Assembly (NCBI GenBank): GCA_036013505.1
Contig: CP107851.1
Coordinates: 4,535,501-4,599,500 of the forward strand
Direction: 5' to 3'
DNA length: 64,000 nt
Source of the DNA: Streptomyces sp. NBC_00510
Lineage (GTDB): Bacteria > Actinomycetota > Actinomycetes > Streptomycetales > Streptomycetaceae
Under the pieces are notes generated by a model. The model saw only the letters and a list, made by a program, of their open reading frames with translations. It made no database searches and was not told the origin of the DNA. The position numbers and the translations under genes were made by a program. Positions 42,359 through 50,658 of the stretch are shown here, piece after piece; positions within the stretch are counted from its first letter, which is position 1; each line of letters opens with the position of its first letter.

Positions 42359-42786
42359 TGCTGGAGGAGCTGCACGAACCCTCCGCCGGCGATCCGGCCG
42401 CCGGGGGCTGCTGGCTGGAACGCGACTTCACGGAGGGTGAGCTGCCCCGACTGCGGGTGCTGGCCGAGGAGTTCGCGATGTGGGCGGGGCTCCCGGCGGC
42501 ACGCCGCGGTGAGTTCGTCCTCGCGGTGAACGAGGTGGCCTCCAACGCGATCACCCACGGCGGCGGCCGCGGCCGCCTGATGCTGCGCCGGACCGACGGC
42601 GAGGTGCAGTGCCGGATCACCGACGCCGGCCCCGGCTTCAGCGCCACCGTCATTCCCGAACTGCTGCCGGGCCTCGACTCCCGCTGCGGGCGCGGCCTGT
42701 GGCTCGCCCGCCTGGTCACCGACCACCTCACGATCGCCACGGGCCCGGTCGGCGCGGTCGTCACCCTTGCGATCCGCCTCCACTGA
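42358..42786 (+). CDS. Anti-sigma-factor serine kinase, RsbW/SpoIIAB-like
   Basis: 142 residues. GHKL ATPase with N-box NEVASNAITHGGG, G1 box DAGPG and G2-like GRGLWLARLV. It binds a sigma factor or phosphorylates a STAS antagonist. Its ATG shares one base with the stop of the MEDS-STAS gene (TGATG), which gives the partner by context. No sigma-factor gene is adjacent, so the target is elsewhere. Confidence 0.9.
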   Translation: MLEELHEPSAGDPAAGGCWLERDFTEGELPRLRVLAEEFAMWAGLPAARRGEFVLAVNEVASNAITHGGGRGRLMLRRTDGEVQCRITDAGPGFSATVIPELLPGLDSRCGRGLWLARLVTDHLTIATGPVGAVVTLAIRLH

Positions 42787-43014
42787 GCGGGCGGCGCCCG
42801 GGCAGGGCCGGGCCGCCCGGGCCGCCGCGCGGCCCCCTCCGCGCGGCGCCCCGAGCACGCCTCCGGGGCTCCTGCGGTCCGGGTCACCCACGCACCACAC
42901 CGCGAACGCCCTGGCGATCCCCGGCCCGCTCCCGTCCGCCACGCCCGCCGCTGTGCGCGGCGGCCGCCCGAGCACGACCTCTGGCGGCGCCCACCCTGCG
43001 GTCCGCACCCGGAC

Positions 43015-43746
43015 TCACGGCAGGGCCGGGAGCGTGCCTTCACCGGGGATGTGGATCCAGCCCTCGACGGCGGCCGCGTAGGTCTCCTCCGGGCCGGCGG
43101 GGCCGCGGGTGAGTCCACGCTGGACGGCCCGTGCGGCGAGGGCGGCGACCAGTGCGTCGAAGGCGTGCTCGCTGCCGTCGTACGCGGCGCGTTCGGCCGG
43201 GCCGCACCGCAGCCAGGGGGCGGCCGCGCGGAGTCCGGCCGTCGAGCGCTCGGTGCCCAGGCCCCATCGTCTGCGGGACGCCGCCGGGTACACCTCGGCG
43301 ATCCGGCCGGAGCCGTCACGGGCCACCGGGCGGTCGCGGGCGGCGAGTTCGTCGGCGAGGTGGGCCCAGCGGGCGGCGGTGGCGCCCAGCCGGTCGAAGG
43401 CGACGGACAGCGGCCACCGGCCGCCGAGTTCCTCATGGGTGAGGACGTCGGTGCGGCGGTGGCGCAGGGTCGCCCGGTACGCCGAGCCGTCGGTGCCCCG
43501 CCCGGGCCACGGCGTGCCCGCCGCGTGCGCGGAGACGGCCTCGACGAACGGGATCGGCCAGCCGAAGGGGCAGTCCACCCCGGCCCGTTCCCCCGGCTCC
43601 AGGCCGCACAGCAGGTCGGCCAGCACGTCGTCGGCACACCCCAGCAGGGGCGGGGAGACGACGGCCGTGCCGTCACCGGGCCAGGTGACGACCGCGACCG
43701 CGGTCGTCCGGGGGCTCGCGGCCAGGTCGATCCCGAGGGTGCGCAC
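43015..43746 (-). CDS. DUF429 domain protein (predicted RNase H-like nuclease)
   Basis: 243 residues from the GTG at 43746. TLGIDLAASPRTTAVAVV is the first Asp-bearing strand of an RNase H fold; GVDCPFGWPIPFVEAV carries another, and EVYPAASRR and GSEHAFDALVAALAARA are typical of DUF429. Activity is unproven. Convergent with the RsbW-like gene across 228 bp without features I can support. Confidence 0.87.
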   Translation of the reverse strand: MRTLGIDLAASPRTTAVAVVTWPGDGTAVVSPPLLGCADDVLADLLCGLEPGERAGVDCPFGWPIPFVEAVSAHAAGTPWPGRGTDGSAYRATLRHRRTDVLTHEELGGRWPLSVAFDRLGATAARWAHLADELAARDRPVARDGSGRIAEVYPAASRRRWGLGTERSTAGLRAAAPWLRCGPAERAAYDGSEHAFDALVAALAARAVQRGLTRGPAGPEETYAAAVEGWIHIPGEGTLPALP

Positions 43747-43860
43747 GGTCCCATCATCCCCGCCGCGCGGCGGGCACTGCGGGGGCGCGGCTGAACGTTC
43801 CGGTGACGGGGTGCGTATCCCCTGCCGTACCGCACTGCAGCCAATGGTGAGGACCGGCCG

Positions 43861-44388
43861 ATGAACGCTCAGAGCAACGTCCCCTTCCAGGGCCTTCAAG
43901 CGCTCCCCGACGGCGAGGCGGAACTGCCGCTCGTCGTGCACCTGCGGTGGGAGGACCTCGCGGCGCTGGGCCGTGAGGCGAGCCGGCTGGCGGTGCGGCT
44001 GCAGCGGCCGGTGAGCCTCGACGAGGCGGCCGGGCACCATCTGCGGACCCGTTTCGGGGTGAGCCACGCGCCCGACAAGGACGAACACCCGAAGACCGAG
44101 GCGAGCCGTGCGGTCACCGCGGCGGTGCCCTCCTCCGCCGCCCCGATGGCGATCGCGCCGGGTGCCGCGCAGCAGTCCGGCGGCGCCCACGCGGCTCCCA
44201 CCCACGCGGCCCCCGCGCACGCGTCGGCCCACACGGCGGCCCACACATCCGCGCACGCGTCGGCCCACACATCCGCCCCGGCGTCCGGCACCGGGCTCAT
44301 GCCGGGCCAGCAGCCCGAGCACCCGGGCAGGATGGCGCCGCTCGGTGGCCGCAACATCGTGGAGCAGCCCACGACCGCCGCCGGGTAG
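43861..44388 (+). CDS. Hypothetical protein with Ala/His/Ser/Thr repeats
   Basis: 175 residues, GTGAGGA site before the ATG. Residues 1-80 are compact (LPLVVHLRWEDLAALGREAS, then GHHLRTRFGVSH), while 100-150 are low-complexity AH(T/A)SA repeats. No signal peptide. Not recognised; the N-terminal part may be a small helical domain and the repeat a flexible, His-rich spacer. Confidence 0.7.
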   Translation: MNAQSNVPFQGLQALPDGEAELPLVVHLRWEDLAALGREASRLAVRLQRPVSLDEAAGHHLRTRFGVSHAPDKDEHPKTEASRAVTAAVPSSAAPMAIAPGAAQQSGGAHAAPTHAAPAHASAHTAAHTSAHASAHTSAPASGTGLMPGQQPEHPGRMAPLGGRNIVEQPTTAAG

Positions 44389-44427
44389 CCCCCCACTCCC
44401 CCGGCAACCGCTCAACCGCTCAACGGC

Positions 44428-45420
44428 TCACATCGCCGCGAGCGCGCGCCCGACGTCCCGCAGATGGGCGCGGAGCGCGGCCGGGGTGTCCTCGTCGAGG
44501 ACGACGGGGAGCCCGGCCAGCGCCACGAGGTCGTGCGTGATCAGGTCCGGCGAGTCCGCGCCGAACGTCACGCGGCAGCGGCCCTCGTCCAGTGGCGTCA
44601 CCCGCCCGGGCAGCGGCGCCGGGAGGCGGGCCAGCACCTCGGCGGCGGGGGCGCCGACCGTGGCCGCGGCCGTGAAGCGGTAGGGGGCGGCGGTCAGCGT
44701 CGCGGCGAGGTACGCGGCCGGGTCGGTACCCGGGCCGCCGGGCAGGTCGCGCGGGGTGAAGCGGCGGTGGACGGGGGCGGGGCCGGTGAGCCGGTCCAGC
44801 CGGAACACCCGCCAGCCCGCGCGGTCGGTGTCGTAGGCGATGACGTACCAGCGCCCGTACGCGGTGGCGAGGCTGTGCGGCTCGGCACGGCGCCGCTCCG
44901 GGGCGGTGGCGGCGCGCCCGCGGTAGTCGAAGGTCACCACCTCGTGGTCGCGGCAGGCGGCGGCGAGTACGGCCAGTGCCTCCGGATCGGCCTCCGGAAC
45001 CGGCTGCCCGACCGGGACGCGGACGGTGGCCGCGCCGACGGCGGCGACCCGGGCCCGCAGCCGCGCGGGCAGCACCTGCTCCAGCTTGGCCAGGGCGCGT
45101 ACCGACGTCTCCTCGATGCCCGCCACACCACCGCCCGCGGCGGCCGTGCGCAGTCCGACGGCGATCGCCACCGCCTCGTCGTCGTCCAGCAGCAGGGGCG
45201 GCAGGTCGCGGCCGGAGGCCAGCCGGTAGCCACCGGCCGTGCCCGTGGTGCCGTGCACGGGGTAGCCCAGTTCGCGCAGCCGGTCGACGTCCCGGCGCAC
45301 GGTGCGGCCGGTCACGCCGAGACGGCCGGCGAGCTCGGCGCCGGACCATGTGCGGCGGCTCTGCAGCAGCGAGAGCAGCCGCAGCATCCGGGCGGGCATC
45401 GTCGGGCGGTCCGTCGTCAT
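44428..45420 (-). CDS. WYL-domain transcriptional regulator, YafY family
   Basis: 330 residues. N-terminal winged helix-turn-helix (8-60, SGAELAGRLGVTGRTVRRDV), a WYL domain (about 140-230, HSLATAYGRWYVIAYD, GWRVFRLDR) and a C-terminal WCX-like extension. WYL domains bind small ligands or nucleic acid. The ATG at 45420 is chosen as the family start. It is divergent from the flavin oxidoreductase gene, with a 62-bp shared promoter region, and probably regulates it. Confidence 0.9.
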   Translation of the reverse strand: MTTDRPTMPARMLRLLSLLQSRRTWSGAELAGRLGVTGRTVRRDVDRLRELGYPVHGTTGTAGGYRLASGRDLPPLLLDDDEAVAIAVGLRTAAAGGGVAGIEETSVRALAKLEQVLPARLRARVAAVGAATVRVPVGQPVPEADPEALAVLAAACRDHEVVTFDYRGRAATAPERRRAEPHSLATAYGRWYVIAYDTDRAGWRVFRLDRLTGPAPVHRRFTPRDLPGGPGTDPAAYLAATLTAAPYRFTAAATVGAPAAEVLARLPAPLPGRVTPLDEGRCRVTFGADSPDLITHDLVALAGLPVVLDEDTPAALRAHLRDVGRALAAM

Positions 45421-45443
45421 GCGCCGAGATTTCCACAGCCTGG

Positions 45444-45475
45444 GGACAGGATGTGTCCTCAAGCGCTCCTAGCGT
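45444..45475 (+). promoter_or_regulatory. Divergent promoter/operator of the WYL regulator and oxidoreductase
   Basis: GGACA-N5-TGTCC is a perfect inverted repeat at 45444-45458. Its right half starts TGTC (45454-45457), followed after exactly 12 nt by TAGCGT (45470-45475), then 7 nt to the ATG at 45483. The TGTC-N12-TAG spacing resembles the promoters controlled by the WYL activator PafBC, and the transcript would be nearly leaderless. Confidence 0.55.
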
Positions 45476-45482
45476 CGTCCCC

Positions 45483-46796
45483 ATGAGGACGAACACGCAC
45501 GAGGACACCCTGATCACCCCGGGCGACGCGGGGTACGACGCCGAGCGCTCCGGTTTCCAGACCGCCTGGCTCCACCGCCCGGACCTGATCGTCGCCGCCC
45601 GGACCGCCCAGGACGTCCGGGCGGCGGTGGTCCACGCGGCGGCCCGCGCGCTGCCGGTCGCCGTCCAGGCCACCGGGCACGGCCTGTCCGTGGCCGCCGA
45701 CCGGGGTGTGCTGATCAGCACCCGCCGCATGCGCGCGGTCCGGGTGGACCAGGTGGCGCGCACCGCGTACGTCGGGGCGGGTGCCCGCTGGGCGGACGTC
45801 GTCACGGCGGCCGCGCCCTTCGGGCTGGCGCCGCCGAGCGGTTCCTCGCCGGACGTGGGCGCGGTCGGCTACACCCTCGGCGGCGGACTGGGTCTGACGG
45901 CGCGCCAGTACGGCTGGGCCTGCGACCACGTACGGGCCTTCGACGTCGTCACGGCGGACGGCCGGGCCCGGCACGTCACCGCCCGGACCGAGCCGGAACT
46001 CTCGTGGGCGCTGCGCGGCGCCGGCCACGGCCTCGCCGTGGTCACGGGGATGGAGATCGGACTGCTGCCCGTGCCGGCGCTGTACGGCGGGCAGTTGGTC
46101 TTCCCGGCCGGGGCGACGGAGGAGGTGCTGGAGGCGTACCTGCGCTGGACCCGGGAGGTGCCCGAGGAGCTGACGTCCTCGGTGGCCCTGGTCCCGGCCG
46201 GGCCCGGGGGACGGCACCTCGCCTCGGTGCGGATCGCCTTCAACGGCCCGGCGGCGGAGGGCGAACGCCTGGTGGCGCCGCTGCGCGCGACCGGGCCGCG
46301 TACGACCGACGACGTGCGGCTCGTGCCGTACACCGAGTCGGGCGCCATCCACCGCGACCCGCCGCGGCCGCACGCCTACGCCGCCGACAACGCCGTGCTG
46401 CGCGACGTCGACGCGGCCGCCCTGCGCCGGGTCCTCACGGCGGCCGCCGGCACCGTCGTCGACCTGCGCCACCTCGGGGGCGCCCTGTCCCGGCCGCCCG
46501 CCGTACCGGGCGCGACCGGCCACCGCGACGGGCGGTTCCTGCTGCGGGTGATCTCGGCGACCGGGCCGGAGATGGAGCCGGTCCGGGCGGTGCAGCGCCG
46601 CGTCCTGGCCGAGGTGGCCGACCGGACGGCCGGGCGCTGCCTGACCTTCGTCTACGGCGACGGGGCGGGGGCCAACCCGGCCCAGTTCCGCTCCGGCCAC
46701 CCGGCGCCGGACGCCGAACGCCTCGCCCGCCTGAAGGCGGCCCTCGACCCCGGCGACCTCTTCCGCTTCAACCGCGGGGTGCGGCTGGGAGGCTAG
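45483..46796 (+). CDS. FAD-linked oxidoreductase (VAO/BBE family)
   Basis: 437 residues. FAD-binding region with VAVQATGHGLSV (His in the place of the 8-alpha-histidyl site), YTLGGGLGLTARQYGWACDH, and the C-terminal BBE-like end LARLKAALDPGDLFRFN. No second covalent Cys (GxCxxV) is evident; the corresponding site reads GLTARQYGWACD. Such enzymes oxidise alcohols or sugars or close rings in secondary metabolism; the substrate is unknown. The upstream WYL regulator likely controls it. Confidence 0.88.
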   Translation: MRTNTHEDTLITPGDAGYDAERSGFQTAWLHRPDLIVAARTAQDVRAAVVHAAARALPVAVQATGHGLSVAADRGVLISTRRMRAVRVDQVARTAYVGAGARWADVVTAAAPFGLAPPSGSSPDVGAVGYTLGGGLGLTARQYGWACDHVRAFDVVTADGRARHVTARTEPELSWALRGAGHGLAVVTGMEIGLLPVPALYGGQLVFPAGATEEVLEAYLRWTREVPEELTSSVALVPAGPGGRHLASVRIAFNGPAAEGERLVAPLRATGPRTTDDVRLVPYTESGAIHRDPPRPHAYAADNAVLRDVDAAALRRVLTAAAGTVVDLRHLGGALSRPPAVPGATGHRDGRFLLRVISATGPEMEPVRAVQRRVLAEVADRTAGRCLTFVYGDGAGANPAQFRSGHPAPDAERLARLKAALDPGDLFRFNRGVRLGG

Positions 46797-48250
46797 CCCG
46801 CCAGTCCGTATCCGAACGCCGTGTAGGTATGCGCCGGGAGCCCCACCTTGGCCGGGCCGAAGCTGGTCGAGGCCGTCGTCGAGTAGAGCGTGGACGCGGC
46901 ACCCGGCAGGAACCAGGCGGCGCCCTCGGGGTCGTTCTCCCCGTCGGCGACGACGGTGAGGTCGGCACGGCCGTCGCGGTTCACGTCGGAGGCCAGGAGG
47001 CGGTGGCCGAAGGCGTCGTTCATCTCCGTCTCGCCGGGCACACCGGGGCTGTCCTGCGTGAGGAACACCGACCGGGCCGTGGTGACGCCGGAGGCCGTAC
47101 CCCGGAGCAGGGTGACCGCCCCGGCCCACGTCCGGACGTCGACGGCGTCGCCGAAGGACTCGCCCGGCGCGCCGACCGCGAGGTCCCCGTAACCGTCCTT
47201 GTCGTAGTCGCCGATCGCGAGGGCCTGGCCGAAGCGGTCCCCGGTCTCCGAGGAGTCCGGGACCCCCGCGGAGTTCTGCGTGAGCGCGACGCGCCGGGTG
47301 GCGCTCGGACCGGACGACGTGCCGTAGACGACGTCGATCCTGCCGCCGGTGGAGGCCGTGGGTTCGGCGGCCCGGTCCTCGGGGTTGCCGAGCGCGATGT
47401 CGCCGTAGCCGTCCTTGTTCAGGTCGCCGATCGCCGCCGTCCCGGCGGGCCGCAGGGTCGCCGCCCTGGTGATGCCGGAGGCGGTGCCCCGGTAGTAGAC
47501 GGCGGAGCCGAGCTGGTCGCGATTGGCCTTGCTGCCGGTGGCCACGAGGTCGGCCCTGTTGTCGCCGTCGACCCGGCCCGCGGTGAGGGCGGGCCGGTCG
47601 ATGCCCGGGGCGTACGAGGACGCCTTGCCGGTGCTGCCCGACTTGGCGAACGGGCCGCGGATCAACCGGATCCGCCAGGAGGCTTCGCCCGTGCGGCCCT
47701 GCGTCGAGACCGCCAGGTCCGGCTTGCCGTCACCGGTGAAGTCGGCGGCCGCGAGGCCCATGCCGAAGTAGCTTCCGGCATACGACAGCGGGTTCTTCAC
47801 CGTCGTGCCGCCGGACAGGCCGCTCTTGGAGCCCCAGACGATGACGACCGTGCCCGCGTCCGGGTAACTGCCGACCTTCTCGCGTGGGGCGCCGACCACG
47901 AGGTCGCTGTAGCCGTCGCGGTTGAGGTCGGCGGCGGCGACCTGGTCGCCGAACTCGTCGTCCGCCTCCGCCGCGCCGGGGACGCCCGCGGTGTTCTGGC
48001 TGATCACCTGGTGCTTGGCGGGGTTCAGCCCGCTCGCTGTCCCGTAGACCACGGCGACCTGACCGGCCCAGAGCTTCCCGCTCACCTTGGCGGCGGGGGC
48101 GGCGATGGCGACGTCCCGGTAGCCGTCGCCGTTGAAGTCGCCCGCGAGGCCGGAGGGGGCGGCGGAGGCGGGGGAGGAGAGGGCGAACGGGGCGAGGCCC
48201 GCGGCGAGCAGGGTGGCCAGCGCCGCGGCGCCGCGCAGGGGGTGCTTCAC
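46793..48250 (-). CDS. Secreted FG-GAP/integrin-like repeat protein
   Basis: 485 residues. Sec signal peptide (cleavage after SPASA, near 30) and then about seven FG-GAP repeats, each with a calcium loop such as DFNGDGYRDVAIAAP, DLNRDGYSDLVVGAP, DYDKDGYGDLAVGAP. A seven-bladed beta-propeller is expected, outside the cell, with a role in adhesion or ligand binding. GTG start with a GGAGA site. The mobile element at 48344 lies in its upstream region, about 94 bp from the start. It overlaps the convergent oxidoreductase stop by 4 bp. Confidence 0.93.
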   Translation of the reverse strand: MKHPLRGAAALATLLAAGLAPFALSSPASAAPSGLAGDFNGDGYRDVAIAAPAAKVSGKLWAGQVAVVYGTASGLNPAKHQVISQNTAGVPGAAEADDEFGDQVAAADLNRDGYSDLVVGAPREKVGSYPDAGTVVIVWGSKSGLSGGTTVKNPLSYAGSYFGMGLAAADFTGDGKPDLAVSTQGRTGEASWRIRLIRGPFAKSGSTGKASSYAPGIDRPALTAGRVDGDNRADLVATGSKANRDQLGSAVYYRGTASGITRAATLRPAGTAAIGDLNKDGYGDIALGNPEDRAAEPTASTGGRIDVVYGTSSGPSATRRVALTQNSAGVPDSSETGDRFGQALAIGDYDKDGYGDLAVGAPGESFGDAVDVRTWAGAVTLLRGTASGVTTARSVFLTQDSPGVPGETEMNDAFGHRLLASDVNRDGRADLTVVADGENDPEGAAWFLPGAASTLYSTTASTSFGPAKVGLPAHTYTAFGYGLAG

Positions 48251-48343
48251 TTACGTGTCTCCAAGCAGGGGGACGGGGTCGGGCGGGAGCCCGGGACCCG
48301 GGTGCCGCGGTGAGGAGACCCACGAGGGGCCGCCGGGGTTGTA

Positions 48344-48640
48344 CTAGGCCGTGTCGTCAAATGAGCTCCCCAGCTACCGCTGGGAGGTGCCCCCACCGCC
48401 CGGAGGGCGGGCCCCGCGGCTCCCCCAGCTTCGCTGGGAGGTGCCCCCAGATGCGGTGCATCGCAAGGCGGAGGATCGTCCTCGTAGTGGGCTACTCGGA
48501 CGATTCGACAAGTCCCCCGGGCCGAAGGCTGGTGGAGTGCCGTGCCTGGACGCACCTCCCAGCGCCAGCTGGGGGAGCGCCGCGGGGTGGGGGCACCCCC
48601 GGCCGAAGGTTGGGGGAGGGCATGTGACGACACGGCCTAG
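48344..48640. mobile_element. MITE-like non-coding element, 297 bp
   Basis: The ends are inverted repeats: 48344-48363 matches the reverse complement of 48621-48640 at 19 of 20 bases, both starting CTAGGCCGTGTCGTCA. CTAG at each end may be the target duplication, as in IS5-type elements. Inside are three hairpins with CCCAGC/GCTGGG arms (48369-48384, 48424-48438, 48558-48573) and no transposase frame. It would depend on a transposase elsewhere in the genome. The right end lies on the stop codon of the phosphotransferase gene. Confidence 0.8.
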
Positions 48641-49617
48641 CCCCGCCGTACGGCCCGGAGCTCCGCGACCCAGCGGCGCAGGACGTCGCGGACGTGGTCG
48701 GCGTGGTCGGCGGGATAGCCCCGCGGGCCGCACTCGACGACCAGGATCAGGCCGAGGTAGACGCGGTAGAGGGCCAGCCGGTGCAGCGTGGAGGGCCCGA
48801 AGTCCAGGGTGCCGCCCGCCTCGTGGTAGCCGGCGACGAGGTCGCTGCCGGGGCCGGCGTCGCCGCCGAGGGCCAGGGAGACCAGTTCGGCCACCGGGTC
48901 GCCCCAGAAGGCCCGCTCGTGGTCGATGAGCCCGGTGACGGCGGAGCCGTCCTCGGCGACGAAGACGTTGCCGGGCCACAGGTCGAAGTGGACCAGCCGC
49001 GGCTCGGTCACCTCCGCCAGGACGTCCGCGCCCTCCGCGACGAGCGCGCGGACCTCGTCGGGGGCGACGCCGAGCGGGGTGCTCCAGCGCACGGCCTCCT
49101 CCAGCATCGCCTCCACCATGACGCGGAAGGCCGTCGGCCAGTCCGCCGCCGACAGCCCGGCCTCGGGGGCCGGGTAGCCGTACCGGCCGTCCTCCGGGGC
49201 GAGCGTGTGCAGCCGCGCCACGATCCGGCCCAGTTCACGGCGCAGCGCGGCCTGCCGGTCCGCGGGGAGGCGGTCCGCCGCCTTGTCCCAGGGGGTGCCG
49301 GGCAGGACCGACAGGGTCATGAAGTCCGGTGCCGCGTGCAGCAGTTCCGGCAGCGGCACATCGCCGAGGGCGGCCATCCGGCGGTGCGCCATGACCTCGG
49401 TGGCCATGATGCCGCGCTCGTAGCGCAGCACCAGGGCGTCCGGCGGTGGGGCGATCTTCACCACCGCCGGACGCCCGTCGTCGAGCCGCACCCGGTAGGC
49501 GGCGTTGAACCAGCCGTCCGTGAGCTCGGCCTCCACGCTGCAGCCGAGGCCCGCCGACTCCCGCAGCAGGGCGGCCAGTTGTCCGGCGGTGAGGGCGCGC
49601 TTGGTCAGGCTCTTCAT
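48637..49617 (-). CDS. Aminoglycoside-phosphotransferase-fold kinase
   Basis: 326 residues. APH/choline-kinase fold with AVVKIAPP (Lys), the catalytic loop LVHFDLWPGNVFV (Asp then Asn) and LIDHERAFWGDP (metal Asp). It may be a small-molecule kinase or an antibiotic phosphotransferase; sequence does not decide. The TAG stop (48637-48639) is part of the CTAG end of the mobile element. A LacI-type box lies 15 bp upstream of the start. Confidence 0.88.
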   Translation of the reverse strand: MKSLTKRALTAGQLAALLRESAGLGCSVEAELTDGWFNAAYRVRLDDGRPAVVKIAPPPDALVLRYERGIMATEVMAHRRMAALGDVPLPELLHAAPDFMTLSVLPGTPWDKAADRLPADRQAALRRELGRIVARLHTLAPEDGRYGYPAPEAGLSAADWPTAFRVMVEAMLEEAVRWSTPLGVAPDEVRALVAEGADVLAEVTEPRLVHFDLWPGNVFVAEDGSAVTGLIDHERAFWGDPVAELVSLALGGDAGPGSDLVAGYHEAGGTLDFGPSTLHRLALYRVYLGLILVVECGPRGYPADHADHVRDVLRRWVAELRAVRRG

Positions 49618-49631
49618 GCCCCCGCATGCTA

Positions 49632-49645
49632 TGAGAGCGCTCCCA
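49632..49645. promoter_or_regulatory. CebR-like LacI-family operator
   Basis: TGAGAGCGCTCCCA differs at one base from TGGGAGCGCTCCCA, the site bound by CebR and related sugar-responsive LacI regulators in streptomycetes. It is 15 bp upstream of the phosphotransferase ATG. Confidence 0.6.
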
Positions 49646-49901
49646 CGCTGTCACCGGTCGTGCGCGGGGGCGGTCCGTCACGGCACCCGTCCCGGTGTCG
49701 ACGTGTCCGCGGCGCGCCCGGTTTTTCAGGGGCGCGCGGCTACACCCGTCACGCCCGGTACCGCAACCCCTACGCGCCTGGTCTGTTCCCGGGCCACTTT
49801 CATATGGCAATCTCATCTTCACGTCGTACGCTCAGGCCCACGTCCCCCACGCTCACCTCCTCAGCCCCAGGTTCCTCAGGATCGACGAAGAGAAGACCGC
49901 C

Positions 49902-50642
49902 GTGGCGTCCCTGCCCCTCACCCTGGCGGCTCGTCTGCTGCCCACCGCCATACTCGCCATCGTCGGCTGGACGATGGCCTCCTCGTCCCACGAGGACGCC
50001 GGCCGCACGTCGGCGAACGGATCCCGGACCGGCTCCACCGCGCCGTCCGGGTCGGACTCCGGCGCGGGTTCGGACTCCGGTTCCGGCTCCGGCTCCGGCT
50101 CCGGTTCGGACGGCTCCAAAGACGCGCCCGCCACGTACTCCAAGCCACCCGCGCCGTGCACCGCGATCAAGACCGCGACCATCAAGAAGCTGGTCCCCGA
50201 GGCCAAGACGACGGGCAAGCAACTGTCCCTCACCGACCCCTCGCACCGCACGGGCTGCTCGTGGAACGCCCTCAAGGGCTTCGACTACCGCTGGCTCGAC
50301 GTGACCTTCGAGGTGTCCACGACCGGTGGCGGCCAGGACGGCGAGGCGGCGGCGAAGGCCTCCTACAAGCGCCTGAAGAAGGCGACCACGGCGTCCGGGA
50401 TCGGTGACGAGGCGTCCGTGTCCGTGGAGCTGACGACCGAGGACAAGCAGCAGACGCGCGAGGCGGTCGTGGTGTTCCGCAAGGGCAACGCGGTCGTGAC
50501 CGTCACGTACAACGGCAGCGACTTCGAGAACAAGAAGGCGCCGGACGAGTCCGAGGTCCGCGACGGCGCCCTTGCCGTGGCCAAGGACGCGCTCGCCGGG
50601 CTCGGCCCGGGCACCAACGTCGAGGGCGATCAAAGCGCCTGA
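49902..50642 (+). CDS. DUF3558-like exported protein
   Basis: 246 residues from a GTG at 49902. An uncleaved-looking membrane anchor (3-25, LPLTLAARLLPTAILAIVGW) leads to a Ser/Gly repeat linker (GSDSGSGSGSGSGSDGS) and a globular domain starting at PPAPCTAIKTATIKKLVPEA with GCSWN, YRWLDVTFEV and VVTVTYNGSD. The domain is clearly paralogous to the proteins at 56355 and 57227. DUF3558 lipoproteins are surface proteins of unknown role. The start is uncertain because the ribosome-binding site (GAAGAG) is weak. Confidence 0.78.
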   Translation: MASLPLTLAARLLPTAILAIVGWTMASSSHEDAGRTSANGSRTGSTAPSGSDSGAGSDSGSGSGSGSGSDGSKDAPATYSKPPAPCTAIKTATIKKLVPEAKTTGKQLSLTDPSHRTGCSWNALKGFDYRWLDVTFEVSTTGGGQDGEAAAKASYKRLKKATTASGIGDEASVSVELTTEDKQQTREAVVVFRKGNAVVTVTYNGSDFENKKAPDESEVRDGALAVAKDALAGLGPGTNVEGDQSA

Positions 50643-50658
50643 GCCGGGGCGGGCCGGT

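Noticed and set aside
48351..48929. ORFs across the MITE-like element
   Set aside because: They cross the terminal repeats and hairpins and have no transposase motif.
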